Shown piece by piece: positions 41,759 to 51,076 of a DNA stretch of 64,000 nucleotides. The stretch is from Porphyromonas cangingivalis (GTDB lineage: Bacteria; Bacteroidota; Bacteroidia; Bacteroidales; Porphyromonadaceae). A model generated the notes under the pieces. That model made no database searches. It was not told the origin of the DNA and saw only the letters and a program-made list of their open reading frames with translations. A program made the position numbers and the translations under genes. How positions within the stretch are numbered: the first letter of the stretch is position 1; each line of letters opens with the position of its first letter. The stretch covers positions 1,922,001 to 1,986,000 of the forward strand of contig NZ_LR134506.1 in NCBI RefSeq assembly GCF_900638305.1, given 5' to 3'.

Positions 41759-42232
41759 TTACTTGTCGAGCTTTGAGATCATTTCCAACAGCTGTCTTGC
41801 ATGCTCTTTGGTGTCCACCTCTTTGCCCGATACGATAGCTCGCACGATGCCCTCCTCGTCGATGACGAAGGTGGTGCGCTCGGTGCCCATGTACTTACGA
41901 CCGTACATGCTCTTCTCTACCCAGACTCCGAAAGCCTGGTTGAGTTCGGTGTCGGTGTCCGCAATCAGTGCGAAGGGTAGACTGTGTTGGTCTCTGAACT
42001 TGGTGTGCGACTTTGCCGAGTCCTTGCTTACTCCGATGACGATGTATCCGGCAGCCTTGAGATCGGCGATGCCGTCGCGGAGACTGCATGCCTGAGCAGT
42101 ACAACCCGAGGTGTTGTCTTTCGGATAGAAGTAAAGAATGACTTTGTTGCCCTTGAGGCCTTCGGCGGTGATTTCGTTACCGTCCTGATCCTTGCCGAGT
42201 ATGGCAGGTATCTTGTCTCCTATCTTTATCAT
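41759..42232 (-). CDS. bcp: Thiol peroxidase Bcp (peroxiredoxin)
   Basis: 157 residues of the BCP/PrxQ class. The peroxidatic Cys lies in NTSGCTAQACSLRD near residue 49 with the resolving Cys five residues later, the atypical 2-Cys layout; the usual Pro before the first Cys is Ser here. It reduces hydrogen and organic peroxides using thioredoxin. Its start overlaps the stop of the upstream dehydrogenase by 4 bases (ATGA). Confidence 0.95.
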   Translation of the reverse strand: MIKIGDKIPAILGKDQDGNEITAEGLKGNKVILYFYPKDNTSGCTAQACSLRDGIADLKAAGYIVIGVSKDSAKSHTKFRDQHSLPFALIADTDTELNQAFGVWVEKSMYGRKYMGTERTTFVIDEEGIVRAIVSGKEVDTKEHARQLLEMISKLDK

Positions 42233-43425
42233 AGCTCGAGGTCGATGTCAAAGAGTTCGTGCCAAGGGAGTCCTTGCTTGTTGAGCTGTTCCATGAATGG
42301 ATCGGGATCGAACTCCTCGACGTTGAAGACGCCCGGTTTGCGCCAAAGCCCCTTGAAGAACATCATTGCTCCGATCGTAGCAGGTACACCGGTGGTGTAG
42401 CTCACGCCCTGTGCTCCGGTCTCCTTGTATGCGGCCTCGTGACTACAGTTGTTGTAGATGTAGTAGGTGCGTTCCTTGCCATCTTTGATACCACGGATGC
42501 GGCAACCGATGGAGGTCTGACCTGTGTAGTTTTCTCCAAGTTCGCCCGGATCGGGAAGTACCGCCTTGAGGAACTGGATCGGAACGATCTCACGACCTTC
42601 GTACATGATGGGTACGATGCTTGCCATACCGATGTTTTGGATCACGCGAAGGTGAGTCAGGTACTCTTGACCGAATGTCATCCAAAAGCGAGCACGACGG
42701 AGAGTGGGGAAGTTCTTTGTCAATGACTCGAGCTCTTCGTGGTAGAGGAGGTAAGACTCTCTCGGACCTACTTCGGGGTAGTTGAGGGTCTTGTGTATCT
42801 CTTGTGGTTCAGTCTCGATCCACTTGCCATCTTCCCAGTACTTACCCTTCTGAGTGATCTCACGGATGTTGATCTCGGGGTTGAAGTTGGTAGCAAATGC
42901 CTTGTGGTGATCGCCTGCGTTACAGTCCACGATGTCGAGGTAATGTATCTCATCGAAATGATGCTTGGCAGCATGGGCAGTGAAGATGTTGGTCACGCCC
43001 GGGTCAAACCCACAACCGAGGATGGCAGTCAAGCCCGCCTCCTTGAAGCGTTCCTGATAAGCCCACTGCCAGTGGTACTCAAACTTAGCCTCATCCAAAG
43101 GTTCATAGTTTGCCGTGTCGAGGTAGTTGACACCACACTCAAGGCAGGCATCCATGATCGTGAGGTCCTGGTAAGGGAGGGCTACGTTGATGACAAGTTC
43201 GGGCTTGAAGTCGTTGAAGAGTCTCACGAGATCCTCCACGCTGTCGGCATCCACTTGAGCCGTCTTGATCTTCACATTTTTGATATCTGCGGCGATAGCA
43301 TCGCACTTAGACTTTGTACGGCTTGCGAGCATGATGTCGGTGAAGACATCCGAATTCATCGCCACTTTCTTTGCCACCACTGTGCCGACACCGCCGGCAC
43401 CGATGATAAGTACACGTCCTTTCAT
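42229..43425 (-). CDS. Saccharopine dehydrogenase family protein, likely carboxynorspermidine synthase
   Basis: 398 residues with a Rossmann start GAGGVGTVVAKKVA at residues 8-21 and conserved blocks VNVALPYQDLTIMDACLECGVNYLDTANYEP, ILGCGFDPGVTNIFTAHA and YTTGVPATIGAMMF. This length and these blocks fit the carboxynorspermidine dehydrogenase/synthase branch (polyamine synthesis) rather than lysine breakdown. The partner decarboxylase NspC is not in the window. First gene of an operon with bcp and probably recA; -7 box at 43521-43528. Confidence 0.85.
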   Translation of the reverse strand: MKGRVLIIGAGGVGTVVAKKVAMNSDVFTDIMLASRTKSKCDAIAADIKNVKIKTAQVDADSVEDLVRLFNDFKPELVINVALPYQDLTIMDACLECGVNYLDTANYEPLDEAKFEYHWQWAYQERFKEAGLTAILGCGFDPGVTNIFTAHAAKHHFDEIHYLDIVDCNAGDHHKAFATNFNPEINIREITQKGKYWEDGKWIETEPQEIHKTLNYPEVGPRESYLLYHEELESLTKNFPTLRRARFWMTFGQEYLTHLRVIQNIGMASIVPIMYEGREIVPIQFLKAVLPDPGELGENYTGQTSIGCRIRGIKDGKERTYYIYNNCSHEAAYKETGAQGVSYTTGVPATIGAMMFFKGLWRKPGVFNVEEFDPDPFMEQLNKQGLPWHELFDIDLEL

Positions 43426-43520
43426 TTCGTTTAAGTCGTCTTATTTATTAGTAATCTTGTTGTTGCGTATTCGTGTAGCAGATCTGTCGGGAGGATAGGC
43501 CTACCCGAAGCTACGTCTTT

Positions 43521-43528
43521 CAAAGATA
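43521..43528 (-). promoter_or_regulatory. -7 promoter box of the dehydrogenase-bcp-recA operon
   Basis: TATCTTTG on the minus strand, 95 bases before the start codon. No clear -33. Confidence 0.45.
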
Positions 43529-43692
43529 GTCATTTCGGGTGAGTATTTGCCCATGTTTGTCCTACTTTTACGCAAAACAAACGAGCTTTCCTCTTCGGTT
43601 GTTTTTATCTTTGTCTCAATGCCCTTTCTTATTTTATGGACTTCTTGCTCCCTCAGACGCCTGAAGCCCGTATGCAAGTTAAATAAAAGTGT

Positions 43693-43700
43693 TACTTTTG
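43693..43700 (+). promoter_or_regulatory. -7 promoter box of carbonic anhydrase
   Basis: TACTTTTG, 94 bases before the start codon. No clear -33. Confidence 0.45.
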
Positions 43701-43794
43701 CACTGAGACACCTTGTGCTGTCGATAATGAAATCAGAAAAAACTCACAAAAGAGAGGTGAGGTGTAAATAATTATCCACTAAAATGAATGTCTT

Positions 43795-44523
43795 ATGAAG
43801 AAAACAATCCTCTTCTCTGCCGTCATGATGATGCTTGTCTCATGTGGCAACCAATCCACGCAAAACAAGTCCGAAGCTCCGGCTGTCGACAAGTCCGCTC
43901 AGATATCTGAGGTCATCACCAAAGAGGCTCAGGACGGCTTGACTCCTGATCTTGTCATCGAGAGTCTCAAGGCCGGAAATGCTCGCTATGTAGAGAACAA
44001 GCAGGTCGAACGAGACTTCGAGGGACAAGCCACTGCGAGTCTTCAGGGTCAGTATCCCGAAGCCATCATTCTGTCTTGTATCGATAGTCGTGTCCCTGTC
44101 GAGTACATTTTTGACAAGGGTATCGGAGACCTTTTTGTCGGTCGTGTTGCCGGCAATGTGGCTGATGATTACATGCTCGGTAGTCTTGAGTATGCGTGCG
44201 GAGTCTCCGGCTCCAAGGTGATCCTTGTCCTCGGGCATCATGACTGTGGCGCGATCAAGTCTGCGATCAAGGGAGTCGAGCTCGGCAACATCACTTCGCT
44301 CATGGAGGAGATCAAGCCTTCGGTCGAAGCGACAGAATATGCCGGCGAGCGCACTTACTCCAACAAAGAGTTTGCTGATGCTGTCGTCAAGGAAAATGTC
44401 CTCCAGACCATCGAAGAGATCCGCAGAGACAGTCCTATCCTCAAGAAACTCGAAGAGGAAGGGAAGATCAAGATCTGTGGAGCGATCTACGAAATGGACA
44501 CTCGCAAGGTTCACTTCCTCTGA
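43795..44523 (+). CDS. Beta-class carbonic anhydrase with lipoprotein signal
   Basis: 242 residues. The leader MKKTILFSAVMMMLVSC has a lipobox (LVSC) at Cys 17, so the enzyme is probably anchored in the envelope, unlike most cytosolic beta-class enzymes. Zinc ligands and the Asp-Arg pair are present: LSCIDSRVP near 96, and LGHHDCGAIKSA near 146 gives the His and second Cys. It interconverts CO2 and bicarbonate. Monocistronic with a shared strong terminator. The export signal is the unusual part. Confidence 0.93.
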   Translation: MKKTILFSAVMMMLVSCGNQSTQNKSEAPAVDKSAQISEVITKEAQDGLTPDLVIESLKAGNARYVENKQVERDFEGQATASLQGQYPEAIILSCIDSRVPVEYIFDKGIGDLFVGRVAGNVADDYMLGSLEYACGVSGSKVILVLGHHDCGAIKSAIKGVELGNITSLMEEIKPSVEATEYAGERTYSNKEFADAVVKENVLQTIEEIRRDSPILKKLEEEGKIKICGAIYEMDTRKVHFL

Positions 44524-44559
44524 CCCCTGTATCGCCACATAAGATATAGGCGATAAGAT

Positions 44560-44606
44560 AAAAAAGAGGCTGTGCCGAAAATTCACTTCGGCACAGCCTC
44601 TTTTTT
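44560..44606. terminator. Bidirectional terminator between carbonic anhydrase and OmpA-like gene
   Basis: Perfect 20-bp arms at 44560-44579 (AAAAAAGAGGCTGTGCCGAA) and 44587-44606, with A- and T-tracts on both outer sides, so it can stop transcripts from either side. Confidence 0.92.
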
Positions 44607-44635
44607 GTGTTGTTATCCTTATGACAAAGAGTGGC

Positions 44636-45319
44636 TTACTTGCCCTGCTTCTTTGCCTCTTCGATCATCTTTGCGTTCGGGAGGATGTAGACCTCGACAC
44701 GGCGGTTCTGAGCACGTCCTTCGACAGTGGTGTTGTCAGCGACAGGCTGATCGGGACCCATGCCGATGGACAGGATGCGAGAAGAGCGCACACCTTGTGT
44801 GATGAGGTGGTTGAAGACGCTGTCCGCTCTCTTCTTGGAGAGGGTCATATTGTATTCGTGACGACCGGTGCTGTCGGTGTGACCGATGATCTTGATGTCG
44901 GTGTCAGGGTTTTCGTTCATGTTCTGAGCGAAGCGTGTGAGGGCATTGCGAGAAGCCGCACTGAGAGTGCTTGAATTGGTCGCAAAGAGGATACCGCTGT
45001 CGAAAGTGACACGGATCGCCTCACCGTTGTTGACGGTCTCCACGGTTGCTTCAGGTACAGCTTGTTCGAGTTCCTTCTTCTGCTTGTCCATCTTGTTACC
45101 GATGACTCCACCTGCTGCGCCACCGATGGCTGCACCGATGACGGCACCGAGACCGGTATTGCCCATGGCGTTGCCTATCCCTGCACCGATGGCTGCACCT
45201 GCACCTGCGCCGATGCCGGTACCTTTGGCAGCATTGTTGAGTCCGCAACCACCAAGTGTGATCGCTACTGATAGGAACGAAACGCCGAGTAGTGTTTTAG
45301 TCTTCTTCATAATCTTCAA
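44636..45319 (-). CDS. OmpA-like lipoprotein with glycine zipper
   Basis: 227 residues. Leader ends in LGGC (Cys 26), a lipobox. Next comes a Gly/Ala-rich stretch (about 33-80) with GIGAGAGAAIGAGIGNAMGN, a glycine-zipper membrane-insertion motif, and then an OmpA C-terminal peptidoglycan-binding domain with IIGHTDSTGRHEYNMTLSKKRADSVFNHL and NRRVEVYI. It should tie the outer membrane to the cell wall. A second ATG three codons in is an alternative start. Confidence 0.93.
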   Translation of the reverse strand: MKIMKKTKTLLGVSFLSVAITLGGCGLNNAAKGTGIGAGAGAAIGAGIGNAMGNTGLGAVIGAAIGGAAGGVIGNKMDKQKKELEQAVPEATVETVNNGEAIRVTFDSGILFATNSSTLSAASRNALTRFAQNMNENPDTDIKIIGHTDSTGRHEYNMTLSKKRADSVFNHLITQGVRSSRILSIGMGPDQPVADNTTVEGRAQNRRVEVYILPNAKMIEEAKKQGK

Positions 45320-45366
45320 ATTTGTTTTGTTTGTTCGTACTTAAATCATCTATGCCTCATTTTCTT

Positions 45367-45696
45367 TTACACGAGAGTGTCGGTGTACTCTGCTTCGGCA
45401 TCATAGATGAGGATGAAGTCTTCTTCAGAAAGGGTGAAGTCGAACTCATCTCTTTTGATGTTCTTTGTGACGTATTGGTACAGTTCTTCAAGATCGACCT
45501 CGAAGTCCTCCTCGTCGTCTTCATCCATCAGTCCGCGACTCTCCATGAAGTCGTAGACGAGGTCGATGATGTACATGATGTCGTCATCGGAGAGGGCTGC
45601 GATGGCCTTGTTGCCGGATGTTTCTTGGCGGATGAAGGCGATACACGCATCGTCATCGTATTCCATTTCTGTATTCTCAATCTTCTTATTGTCCAT
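45367..45696 (-). CDS. Small acidic protein of unknown function
   Basis: 109 residues, strongly acidic, helical, with no signal or membrane segment: MEYDDDACIAFIRQE, LSDDDIMYIIDLVYDFMESRG, DEDDEEDFEVDLEELYQYV and an ending rich in Glu/Asp. The balanced codon use, own -7 box (45723-45730) and good spacing support a real gene. I do not recognise the family; proteins of this look are conserved in Bacteroidales. Confidence 0.75.
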   Translation of the reverse strand: MDNKKIENTEMEYDDDACIAFIRQETSGNKAIAALSDDDIMYIIDLVYDFMESRGLMDEDDEEDFEVDLEELYQYVTKNIKRDEFDFTLSEEDFILIYDAEAEYTDTLV

Positions 45697-45722
45697 AGTT
45701 TCTTACAGAGCTTTGTTTTTCG

Positions 45723-45730
45723 CAAAGATA
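45723..45730 (-). promoter_or_regulatory. -7 promoter box of the acidic protein
   Basis: TATCTTTG on the minus strand, 26 bases before the start codon. No clear -33. Confidence 0.5.
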
Positions 45731-45868
45731 TGAATATAATGTGATAATCTCTTTTTTGAATATATAAAGTTCCTTATCGGTGCTTCACAACGACCCTGCA
45801 TCTTTGGGGAAGATGTTGATAGAGCAGAGGGGAAGGGGGGAGATATAGTGTCCTCCAAGGGGGACGAA

Positions 45869-45947
45869 AAAGTCGTTAAGATCGATGACGAAGGTCGTTA
45901 GACTTGATGACGAAAGTCGTTAAACTCGATTTCGAGGATCGTTGAAG
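45869..45947. repeat. Minisatellite copy 6: three and a half direct 22-nt units
   Basis: Units at 45869-45890, 45891-45912 and 45913-45934, each exactly 22 nt, built as (A)AGTCGTTARACT followed by YGATGACG or similar, and a partial fourth from 45935. Unlike other copies these are all in one direction, so this is the best view of the repeat unit. Confidence 0.9.
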
Positions 45948-45997
45948 GGGAGAGAACTCCTTGCAAAGAGTGAGGGCAGGCGAGGACGTTGTCAGAG

Positions 45998-46624
45998 TCA
46001 GATGAGGTCGAAGAGTGTCGGGCGGCAGGGAGCGAAGGTCTTGCGATGATGGGGAGACAAGCCATGGCGATGCAGAGCCTCGATATGACCCGGGGTCGGG
46101 TAGCCTGCATTCTGCGCCCATCCGTAGTGAGGATGCGCTTCGTGGAGCTCTCTCATCAGGAGGTCTCTTGTGGTCTTGGCGAGGATGGATGCTGCCGCTA
46201 TCGAAGCGATCTTGCCATCGCCCTTGACGATGCAGGTGTAAGGGATTGTCGTGGTGCTGCGGAAACGGTTGCCGTCGATGAGGAGGTGCTCGGGTGTCAG
46301 CGTCAGGGCTTCGACTGCTCGGGTCATGGCGACGAACGAGGCTTGGAGGATGTTGATACGATCGATCTCTTCGGCCGATACGATGCTGACGGCATAGGCG
46401 AGGGACTGTTCGATGATGATCTCACGGAGTGCCATCCGTCGGCTTTCGGACAACTTCTTGGAGTCGTCCAGACCGGGTATGATGAGGTCGGGCGGCAGGA
46501 TCACCGCTGCCGCCACGACAGGACCGGCGATGCAGCCCCTTCCGGCTTCGTCACATCCGGCTTCGAGACGTGAGGGATCGAGGCGGGCAGGGAGGGAGAT
46601 GTTATTTTTCGTAGAGATGCCCAT
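45998..46624 (-). CDS. rnhB: Ribonuclease HII
   Basis: 208 residues from the ATG at 46624 (MGISTKN); a longer frame runs antisense-free into the upstream gene but has no homology. Catalytic motifs: EAGCDEAGRG near residue 21 and LLIDGNRF near 115 plus GDGKIASIAAASILAKTTRD near 132. It removes RNA from RNA-DNA hybrids. The start overlaps the CDF gene end by 23 bases, so it is translated as part of the metal operon. Confidence 0.94.
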   Translation of the reverse strand: MGISTKNNISLPARLDPSRLEAGCDEAGRGCIAGPVVAAAVILPPDLIIPGLDDSKKLSESRRMALREIIIEQSLAYAVSIVSAEEIDRINILQASFVAMTRAVEALTLTPEHLLIDGNRFRSTTTIPYTCIVKGDGKIASIAAASILAKTTRDLLMRELHEAHPHYGWAQNAGYPTPGHIEALHRHGLSPHHRKTFAPCRPTLFDLI

Positions 46625-47510
46625 GGCGGTAGGGTTTGCGGGGTTCGACGTGGATGACGATGTGTGTGCCGTTGCCAAATCTTCGTCGCAGTCTTCGTTC
46701 GATGACCTGAGTGAGCTCATGTGCTTCGTGTACGGTGCGGTTGCCATCGGTGCGCACATCGACTTCGATGGCGTAGTCGTTACCGATGAGTCGGGTGCGG
46801 AGGTTGTGAGGATCCTCGACCTCCTTCACGCTACAGATGATCTCCAGGATCTCCTGTTCGATGTTGTCGGTGAGACTCGCTTCGGTGAGGGCACGTATGG
46901 CAGGGACACCCAGCTGGACACCGACCTTCATGATGAAGATGCCGACGACAAGGGCCGCTATGGGCTCGAGGAGCGTCCCCACACCTTCGAAGAATATGGC
47001 ACCGGTGATCCCGATCAGTGTCGCTATCGAGGAGTAGGCATCACTTCGGTGGTGCCAGGCGTTGGCCATGACGGCATCGCTCTTGGTCTCTATCGCCACC
47101 TTGCGTGTGACTCTGAAGAGGATCTCCTTGAGGACGACCGACACGAGGGCGGCGATGAGTGCCACGGTGCCCGGGCGTTCGGGCAGAAGACCTTTGTCGA
47201 AGTATTCGAGCACCGTACTTATCGCACTTCCGGCAATAAATCCACCGACGATGACGAGGAGGAAGGCGATGAATAGGGTGGCGAGGGTCTCGTACTTGCC
47301 GTAGCCGTAGTCGTGGTTCTTGTCACGAGGTCTGCGGGCGACGGTGAGGAAGATATAGATCACGAGATCCGAGAGGAGGTCGGAGAGGGAGTGTATGGCA
47401 TCTGCGACGAGGGCATTACTGTTCCACAGTACTCCCGCCACAAACTTGATCGGGGGCAGGATGAGGTTGACGACCGTCCCGATGATCGTTACTTTGATTT
47501 TCTTATCCAT
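46602..47510 (-). CDS. Cation diffusion facilitator (CDF) metal exporter
   Basis: 302 residues: six membrane helices followed by a cytoplasmic ferredoxin-like domain (from about 205, with [15 protein letters not shown]). Metal-site motifs of the CDF family are present: DAIHSLSD near residue 37 and HHRSDAYSS near 153. It exports divalent metal (Zn, Fe or Mn) in exchange for protons. It overlaps the feoB stop by 8 bases, so importer and exporter are made together, which suggests joint control of iron or a contaminating metal. Confidence 0.9.
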   Translation of the reverse strand: MDKKIKVTIIGTVVNLILPPIKFVAGVLWNSNALVADAIHSLSDLLSDLVIYIFLTVARRPRDKNHDYGYGKYETLATLFIAFLLVIVGGFIAGSAISTVLEYFDKGLLPERPGTVALIAALVSVVLKEILFRVTRKVAIETKSDAVMANAWHHRSDAYSSIATLIGITGAIFFEGVGTLLEPIAALVVGIFIMKVGVQLGVPAIRALTEASLTDNIEQEILEIICSVKEVEDPHNLRTRLIGNDYAIEVDVRTDGNRTVHEAHELTQVIERRLRRRFGNGTHIVIHVEPRKPYRHGHLYEK

Positions 47511-49680
47511 GAGGGATCATCGTTTGTGTTTCGAGAAGCCTCCAGACGAAGGTGACGATCGAAATCATGGCAAAGCCCAAGAGCAGTGGCAGGGCTGCCG
47601 CCACGAATGTCCACTTGGCACTCCCCGTCTCCTTGTAGATGGTGTAGAGGGTGGTGCTGCAAGGGTTGTGAAGGAGACTGAAGAGCATGACATTCACCGC
47701 TGTGAGGGTCGTCCAGCCCCCCGTCCTGAGTATCATCTCTATGGTGTCAGAGGCCTCCGTCCCCATGAGTGTGCCCACTCCTTCGCTCAGATCGCTCAAC
47801 GAAGGGACGCTGAGTACCGTCAGCATGAGTACGGAGGGAAGGACGATCTCGTTGGCAGGTATGGCGATGATGTAAGCCAGGAGGATGACTCCGTTGAGCC
47901 CCACGAGGAGACCGAAGCCATCAAGTCCGTTGATCATCCACTCTGCGATCGACAGGTCGCCGATGTTGATATTGCAGAGTAGCCATATCACCGCACCTGC
48001 AGGAGCGGCAAATACAATCGCTCTCCACAGCACGATGAGTGTGCGGTCGATGAGGGAGGTGTAGAGGACTTGTAGGAGCTTGGGCGGACGGTATGGGGGG
48101 AGCTCAAGGTTGAACGTGGAGACCTTCCCCTTGAGGAGGGTGTGCGACAAGAGGTACGAACTCCCGAACATCATCAGGACGCCCAGAAGTGCTATGCCGA
48201 GCACGGCTCCGATGCTGGCCACCGAGCCCAACGCCGGAGGGACTACCGTGGACAAGAATATCGTTGCCAGCATGATCTGTGTCGGCCATCGGCCGTTGCA
48301 GAGAGAGAAGTTGTTCGTCAGTATGGCTATGAGGCGTTCGCGCGGACTGTCGATGATGCGTGTCGCCACCACACCGGCCGCATTACAGCCGAAGCCCATG
48401 GTCATCGTAAGTGCCTGCTTGCCGTGCGCTCCGCTACGACGGAAGAGCTCGTCAAGATTGAATGCCACACGGGGTAGATAGCCGAAGTCCTCCAGCAAGG
48501 TGAACAGTGGGAAGAAGATGGCCATCGGGGGCAGCATCACCGATACCACCCATGCCGTCGTCAGGTACACTCCGTCGATGAGGAAGCTTGCCAGCTTGGT
48601 CGGCAAGACACCTCCCAATGTCGAGTACAGTAGCGGATGTAGATACCCCACAAGGATGTCCGATAGCCACTGTGAGGGATAGTTCGATCCCTTGATCGTG
48701 ATCCAAAGTACCGCTGCCAGCATCAGGAGCATGATCGGGAACCCCCATGTCTTGCTCGTCAAGATGCGGTCGAGCTTCATGTCCAGTCGCATGTTGCGCT
48801 CCTGACTGCCGAAGGTCACAGCCTCTTCTGCGATCTCTTTTGCCTCGGCGAATATCGCTTCCGTGATGTGATCGTGCAGATCGTCACCCACTTCCCAACG
48901 CATCTCTTCTGCACGGCGGAGGATCTCGGGGATCTCTTCCGAAGTCCCGAACTCCCCCTCCTTCAGTCCCGACTTGATCCGCTCATCACCATCCAGCAGT
49001 CTCAGTGCGAGCCATCTGGCATTGGCGATGTCGGGTAGCGCACTGTGGATCTGCTCCGTCAGCAAGGTCACCACGGTCAGCTCTTTGCCTTGCAGCTTCG
49101 TCAAACGATGAGGCGCCTGCACATCCTTGCGATGCACCAAGTCATCGATCTCCGAGAGCAAGAGATCCATCCCTTTACCCGAGCGTGCCGAAGCCCCTAC
49201 CACCGGGATGCCGAGTCGCCGGCTCAGACGCTCCGTATCTACATGGATGCCGTTACGCTTGGCTTCGTCCAGCAGGTTGACCACGAGGATCGCCCTGTCT
49301 GTGATCTCGAGGATCTGGAGGATGAGGTTCAGGTTACGCTCAAGACGTGTGGCATCGCTCACTATCACCGTCACATCGGGTGCACCGAAGAGGATGAAGT
49401 CACGAGCGATCTCCTCGTCCTCCGATGTAGATAGGAGGGAATATGTCCCCGGCAGGTCGACGATATTGTACTTTTTGTCATTGTAAGAGAAACTCCCTTC
49501 GGCCTTTGCCACGGTCTTACCGGGCCAGTTGCCCGTGTGTTGGCGGAGGCCTGTGAGGTAATTGAATACGGTACTCTTCCCTGTGTTTGGATTGCCGGCA
49601 AGGGCGATCCTCATTTCTGCTCCGTCCGCACTCTTTCCGGTACGGACGAGAGACTTCTTATGACTGTCTTTATTTTGCAT
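47503..49680 (-). CDS. feoB: Ferrous iron transporter FeoB
   Basis: 725 residues from the ATG at 49680; an in-frame ATG at 49707 overlaps the upstream gene and is the alternative. N-terminal GTPase: GNPNTGKST (about 24), [15 protein letters not shown] (about 70), [10 protein letters not shown] (G4, about 135). The membrane part holds two gate domains with GFGCNAAG near 480 and NEIVLPS near 640. It imports Fe(II) across the inner membrane. It lies downstream of the membrane-anchored DtxR-FeoA gene, so the FeoA function is supplied by that fusion. Confidence 0.96.
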   Translation of the reverse strand: MQNKDSHKKSLVRTGKSADGAEMRIALAGNPNTGKSTVFNYLTGLRQHTGNWPGKTVAKAEGSFSYNDKKYNIVDLPGTYSLLSTSEDEEIARDFILFGAPDVTVIVSDATRLERNLNLILQILEITDRAILVVNLLDEAKRNGIHVDTERLSRRLGIPVVGASARSGKGMDLLLSEIDDLVHRKDVQAPHRLTKLQGKELTVVTLLTEQIHSALPDIANARWLALRLLDGDERIKSGLKEGEFGTSEEIPEILRRAEEMRWEVGDDLHDHITEAIFAEAKEIAEEAVTFGSQERNMRLDMKLDRILTSKTWGFPIMLLMLAAVLWITIKGSNYPSQWLSDILVGYLHPLLYSTLGGVLPTKLASFLIDGVYLTTAWVVSVMLPPMAIFFPLFTLLEDFGYLPRVAFNLDELFRRSGAHGKQALTMTMGFGCNAAGVVATRIIDSPRERLIAILTNNFSLCNGRWPTQIMLATIFLSTVVPPALGSVASIGAVLGIALLGVLMMFGSSYLLSHTLLKGKVSTFNLELPPYRPPKLLQVLYTSLIDRTLIVLWRAIVFAAPAGAVIWLLCNINIGDLSIAEWMINGLDGFGLLVGLNGVILLAYIIAIPANEIVLPSVLMLTVLSVPSLSDLSEGVGTLMGTEASDTIEMILRTGGWTTLTAVNVMLFSLLHNPCSTTLYTIYKETGSAKWTFVAAALPLLLGFAMISIVTFVWRLLETQTMIPHG

Positions 49681-49693
49681 CGGGATCACAAGA

Positions 49694-50716
49694 TTATGAG
49701 TTAGCATCTCTTGGGGACTTGATCGGCTGGACCAAGATATGATCCGCCTGGTCGCGGCGCAGGGCGATGGCCGTGTCCCGCACCAGATAGGCCACAGGAT
49801 GCCCCAGAGGGCTCGCCATGTAGACACTCACCTCTCCCCCTTTGACAAAGCCGAGGTCAGACAGTCTCCTACGCTTCTCACCCATGATGATGGACTTCAT
49901 GCGGACGATGACCGCACGTTCGCCCGGACGGAGCTTGGACAAGGGGATCAACCCATCGGGCAGAGGTGTATCCGTGTCTTTGTGTTTGAGCAGTACGTGG
50001 GGTTGCCAGTGCTCCGGTACTTCGATGATCTTGTCTTCGACACGCAGGCGTGCTGTCGTCCCCGTGCCGAGTACTTGTACCGGCACGCCCACGATGAGTC
50101 CTTGGTGCAAGAAGGTCAACACCCTCTTCTCCTCATCATCCGGCAGAGCCGCCACTGTGTAGACCGCATCCGTGTCTGTGACCTCATCCAGCGCGATGAA
50201 CTGAAAGTCCGGCAAGCCACCCACCCTCGGAGGTATGGGCTCGCCACTCGGGTCGAAGAGGGGGTGTCCCATGCTGCGACTCAGTTCTTCCACATCGGAA
50301 GGGGTGAGATGGTGCTCTTTGAGTTCGGCACGACGGTGCCATTCATCCTTGGGGTAACTCGTCTTTTCGGCCAAATACCGCTCGTATATCCTATGTGCAC
50401 GAGACATCTGCGCTCCATAGGTGAGTCCTGCAGGAGAGATCACGACGATGTTGTCCGATGCGCCCGAGAGGTGTATCCAGCCACGGCACTCTGCGATGTT
50501 GAGATACTTACGCACGGTGTCCTCGTTGATGTCCTTCCACGCACGGATGTCATCCAGTGTCCAAGCCTCCTTGTTCTTGGTGAAGAAGTGTTTCAGGAGG
50601 TCTTCGATGAAGTACTCTGCTTCCTGCTTATCTCTGAGTTTGCGGTAAAAGACCCATGCCAGCAACGCAAGGAGCAGTACGATGATGAGTAGTACGACTA
50701 TGATCAGCTTTTCCAT
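49694..50716 (-). CDS. Membrane-anchored DtxR-type regulator fused to FeoA-like domains
   Basis: 340 residues in an unusual order: one N-terminal membrane helix ([20 protein letters not shown] at about 5-24), a winged-helix region ([20 protein letters not shown] to [22 protein letters not shown]) and a DtxR-like dimer region ([29 protein letters not shown] with the GNP-like metal/His residues), then a FeoA-type SH3 domain ([20 protein letters not shown]) and a second FeoA domain at the end ([18 protein letters not shown] to [12 protein letters not shown]). It would sense Fe or Mn at the membrane. It heads the feoB operon; -7 box at 50751-50758. Confidence 0.85.
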   Translation of the reverse strand: MEKLIIVVLLIIVLLLALLAWVFYRKLRDKQEAEYFIEDLLKHFFTKNKEAWTLDDIRAWKDINEDTVRKYLNIAECRGWIHLSGASDNIVVISPAGLTYGAQMSRAHRIYERYLAEKTSYPKDEWHRRAELKEHHLTPSDVEELSRSMGHPLFDPSGEPIPPRVGGLPDFQFIALDEVTDTDAVYTVAALPDDEEKRVLTFLHQGLIVGVPVQVLGTGTTARLRVEDKIIEVPEHWQPHVLLKHKDTDTPLPDGLIPLSKLRPGERAVIVRMKSIIMGEKRRRLSDLGFVKGGEVSVYMASPLGHPVAYLVRDTAIALRRDQADHILVQPIKSPRDANS

Positions 50717-50750
50717 AGAGACTTTGTGGAGATGATGGAATTATCTTTTA

Positions 50751-50758
50751 CAAATGTA
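50751..50758 (-). promoter_or_regulatory. -7 promoter box of the DtxR-FeoA/feoB operon
   Basis: TACATTTG on the minus strand, 34 bases before the start codon. A DtxR-type operator was not recognised by eye. Confidence 0.45.
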
Positions 50759-50889
50759 GTCAATTTTGGGACAAAGCCTCCCGTCTCTTCGTGCGCCTTT
50801 TGGTGTCATTGTGCGGATTTGTGATGAGGGTAAGTTTGATCTGCCTTTCAGAGTATTGTTTTTCTCAAGCAAGTGTACGAAATAGTCAC

Positions 50890-50897
50890 TAACTTTG
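50890..50897 (+). promoter_or_regulatory. -7 promoter box of hydGF
   Basis: TAACTTTG, 179 bases before the hydG start codon; long leader implied. No clear -33. Confidence 0.4.
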
Positions 50898-51076
50898 CAG
50901 TGCGCTATGGATTGTGTCGGGAAGGGGTATGGAGTCCCTTTTGGATGTATCAGGTGATAAGAACTCTTTTAAGACCGTTGAGGTCTGAGTAGTGGCATTT
51001 TACGAGAGTTTTGTGAACTTTTTATTGTTATAATTTGTTCTCACGAAATAGAAACACAGAAAGATTTTATACTAAA

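Larger units (their letters stand above)
43426..43794. other. Divergent intergenic region
   Basis: 369 bases with outward -7 boxes at 43521-43528 (minus) and 43693-43700 (plus). No gene supported between them. Confidence 0.5.
45697..45997. other. Intergenic region with the clearest minisatellite array
   Basis: 301 bases: promoter box of the acidic protein at 45723-45730, then the 22-nt repeat array at 45869-45947 reaching almost to the rnhB stop. No gene seen. Confidence 0.6.
50717..51076. other. Divergent intergenic region between the Feo operon and hydG
   Basis: 360 bases with -7 boxes at 50751-50758 (minus) and 50890-50897 (plus). The latter leaves a leader of about 175 nt before hydG with small hairpins (e.g. 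AGACC...GGTCT near 50972). No known riboswitch recognised. Confidence 0.5.

Noticed and set aside
45869-45947. CRISPR array
   Set aside because: The repeats are 22 nt with no unique spacers between them and no cas genes nearby; this is a minisatellite.
46625-46759. N-terminal extension of ribonuclease HII
   Set aside because: It overlaps the CDF exporter in another frame and has no homology; the Met at 46624 fits the family length.
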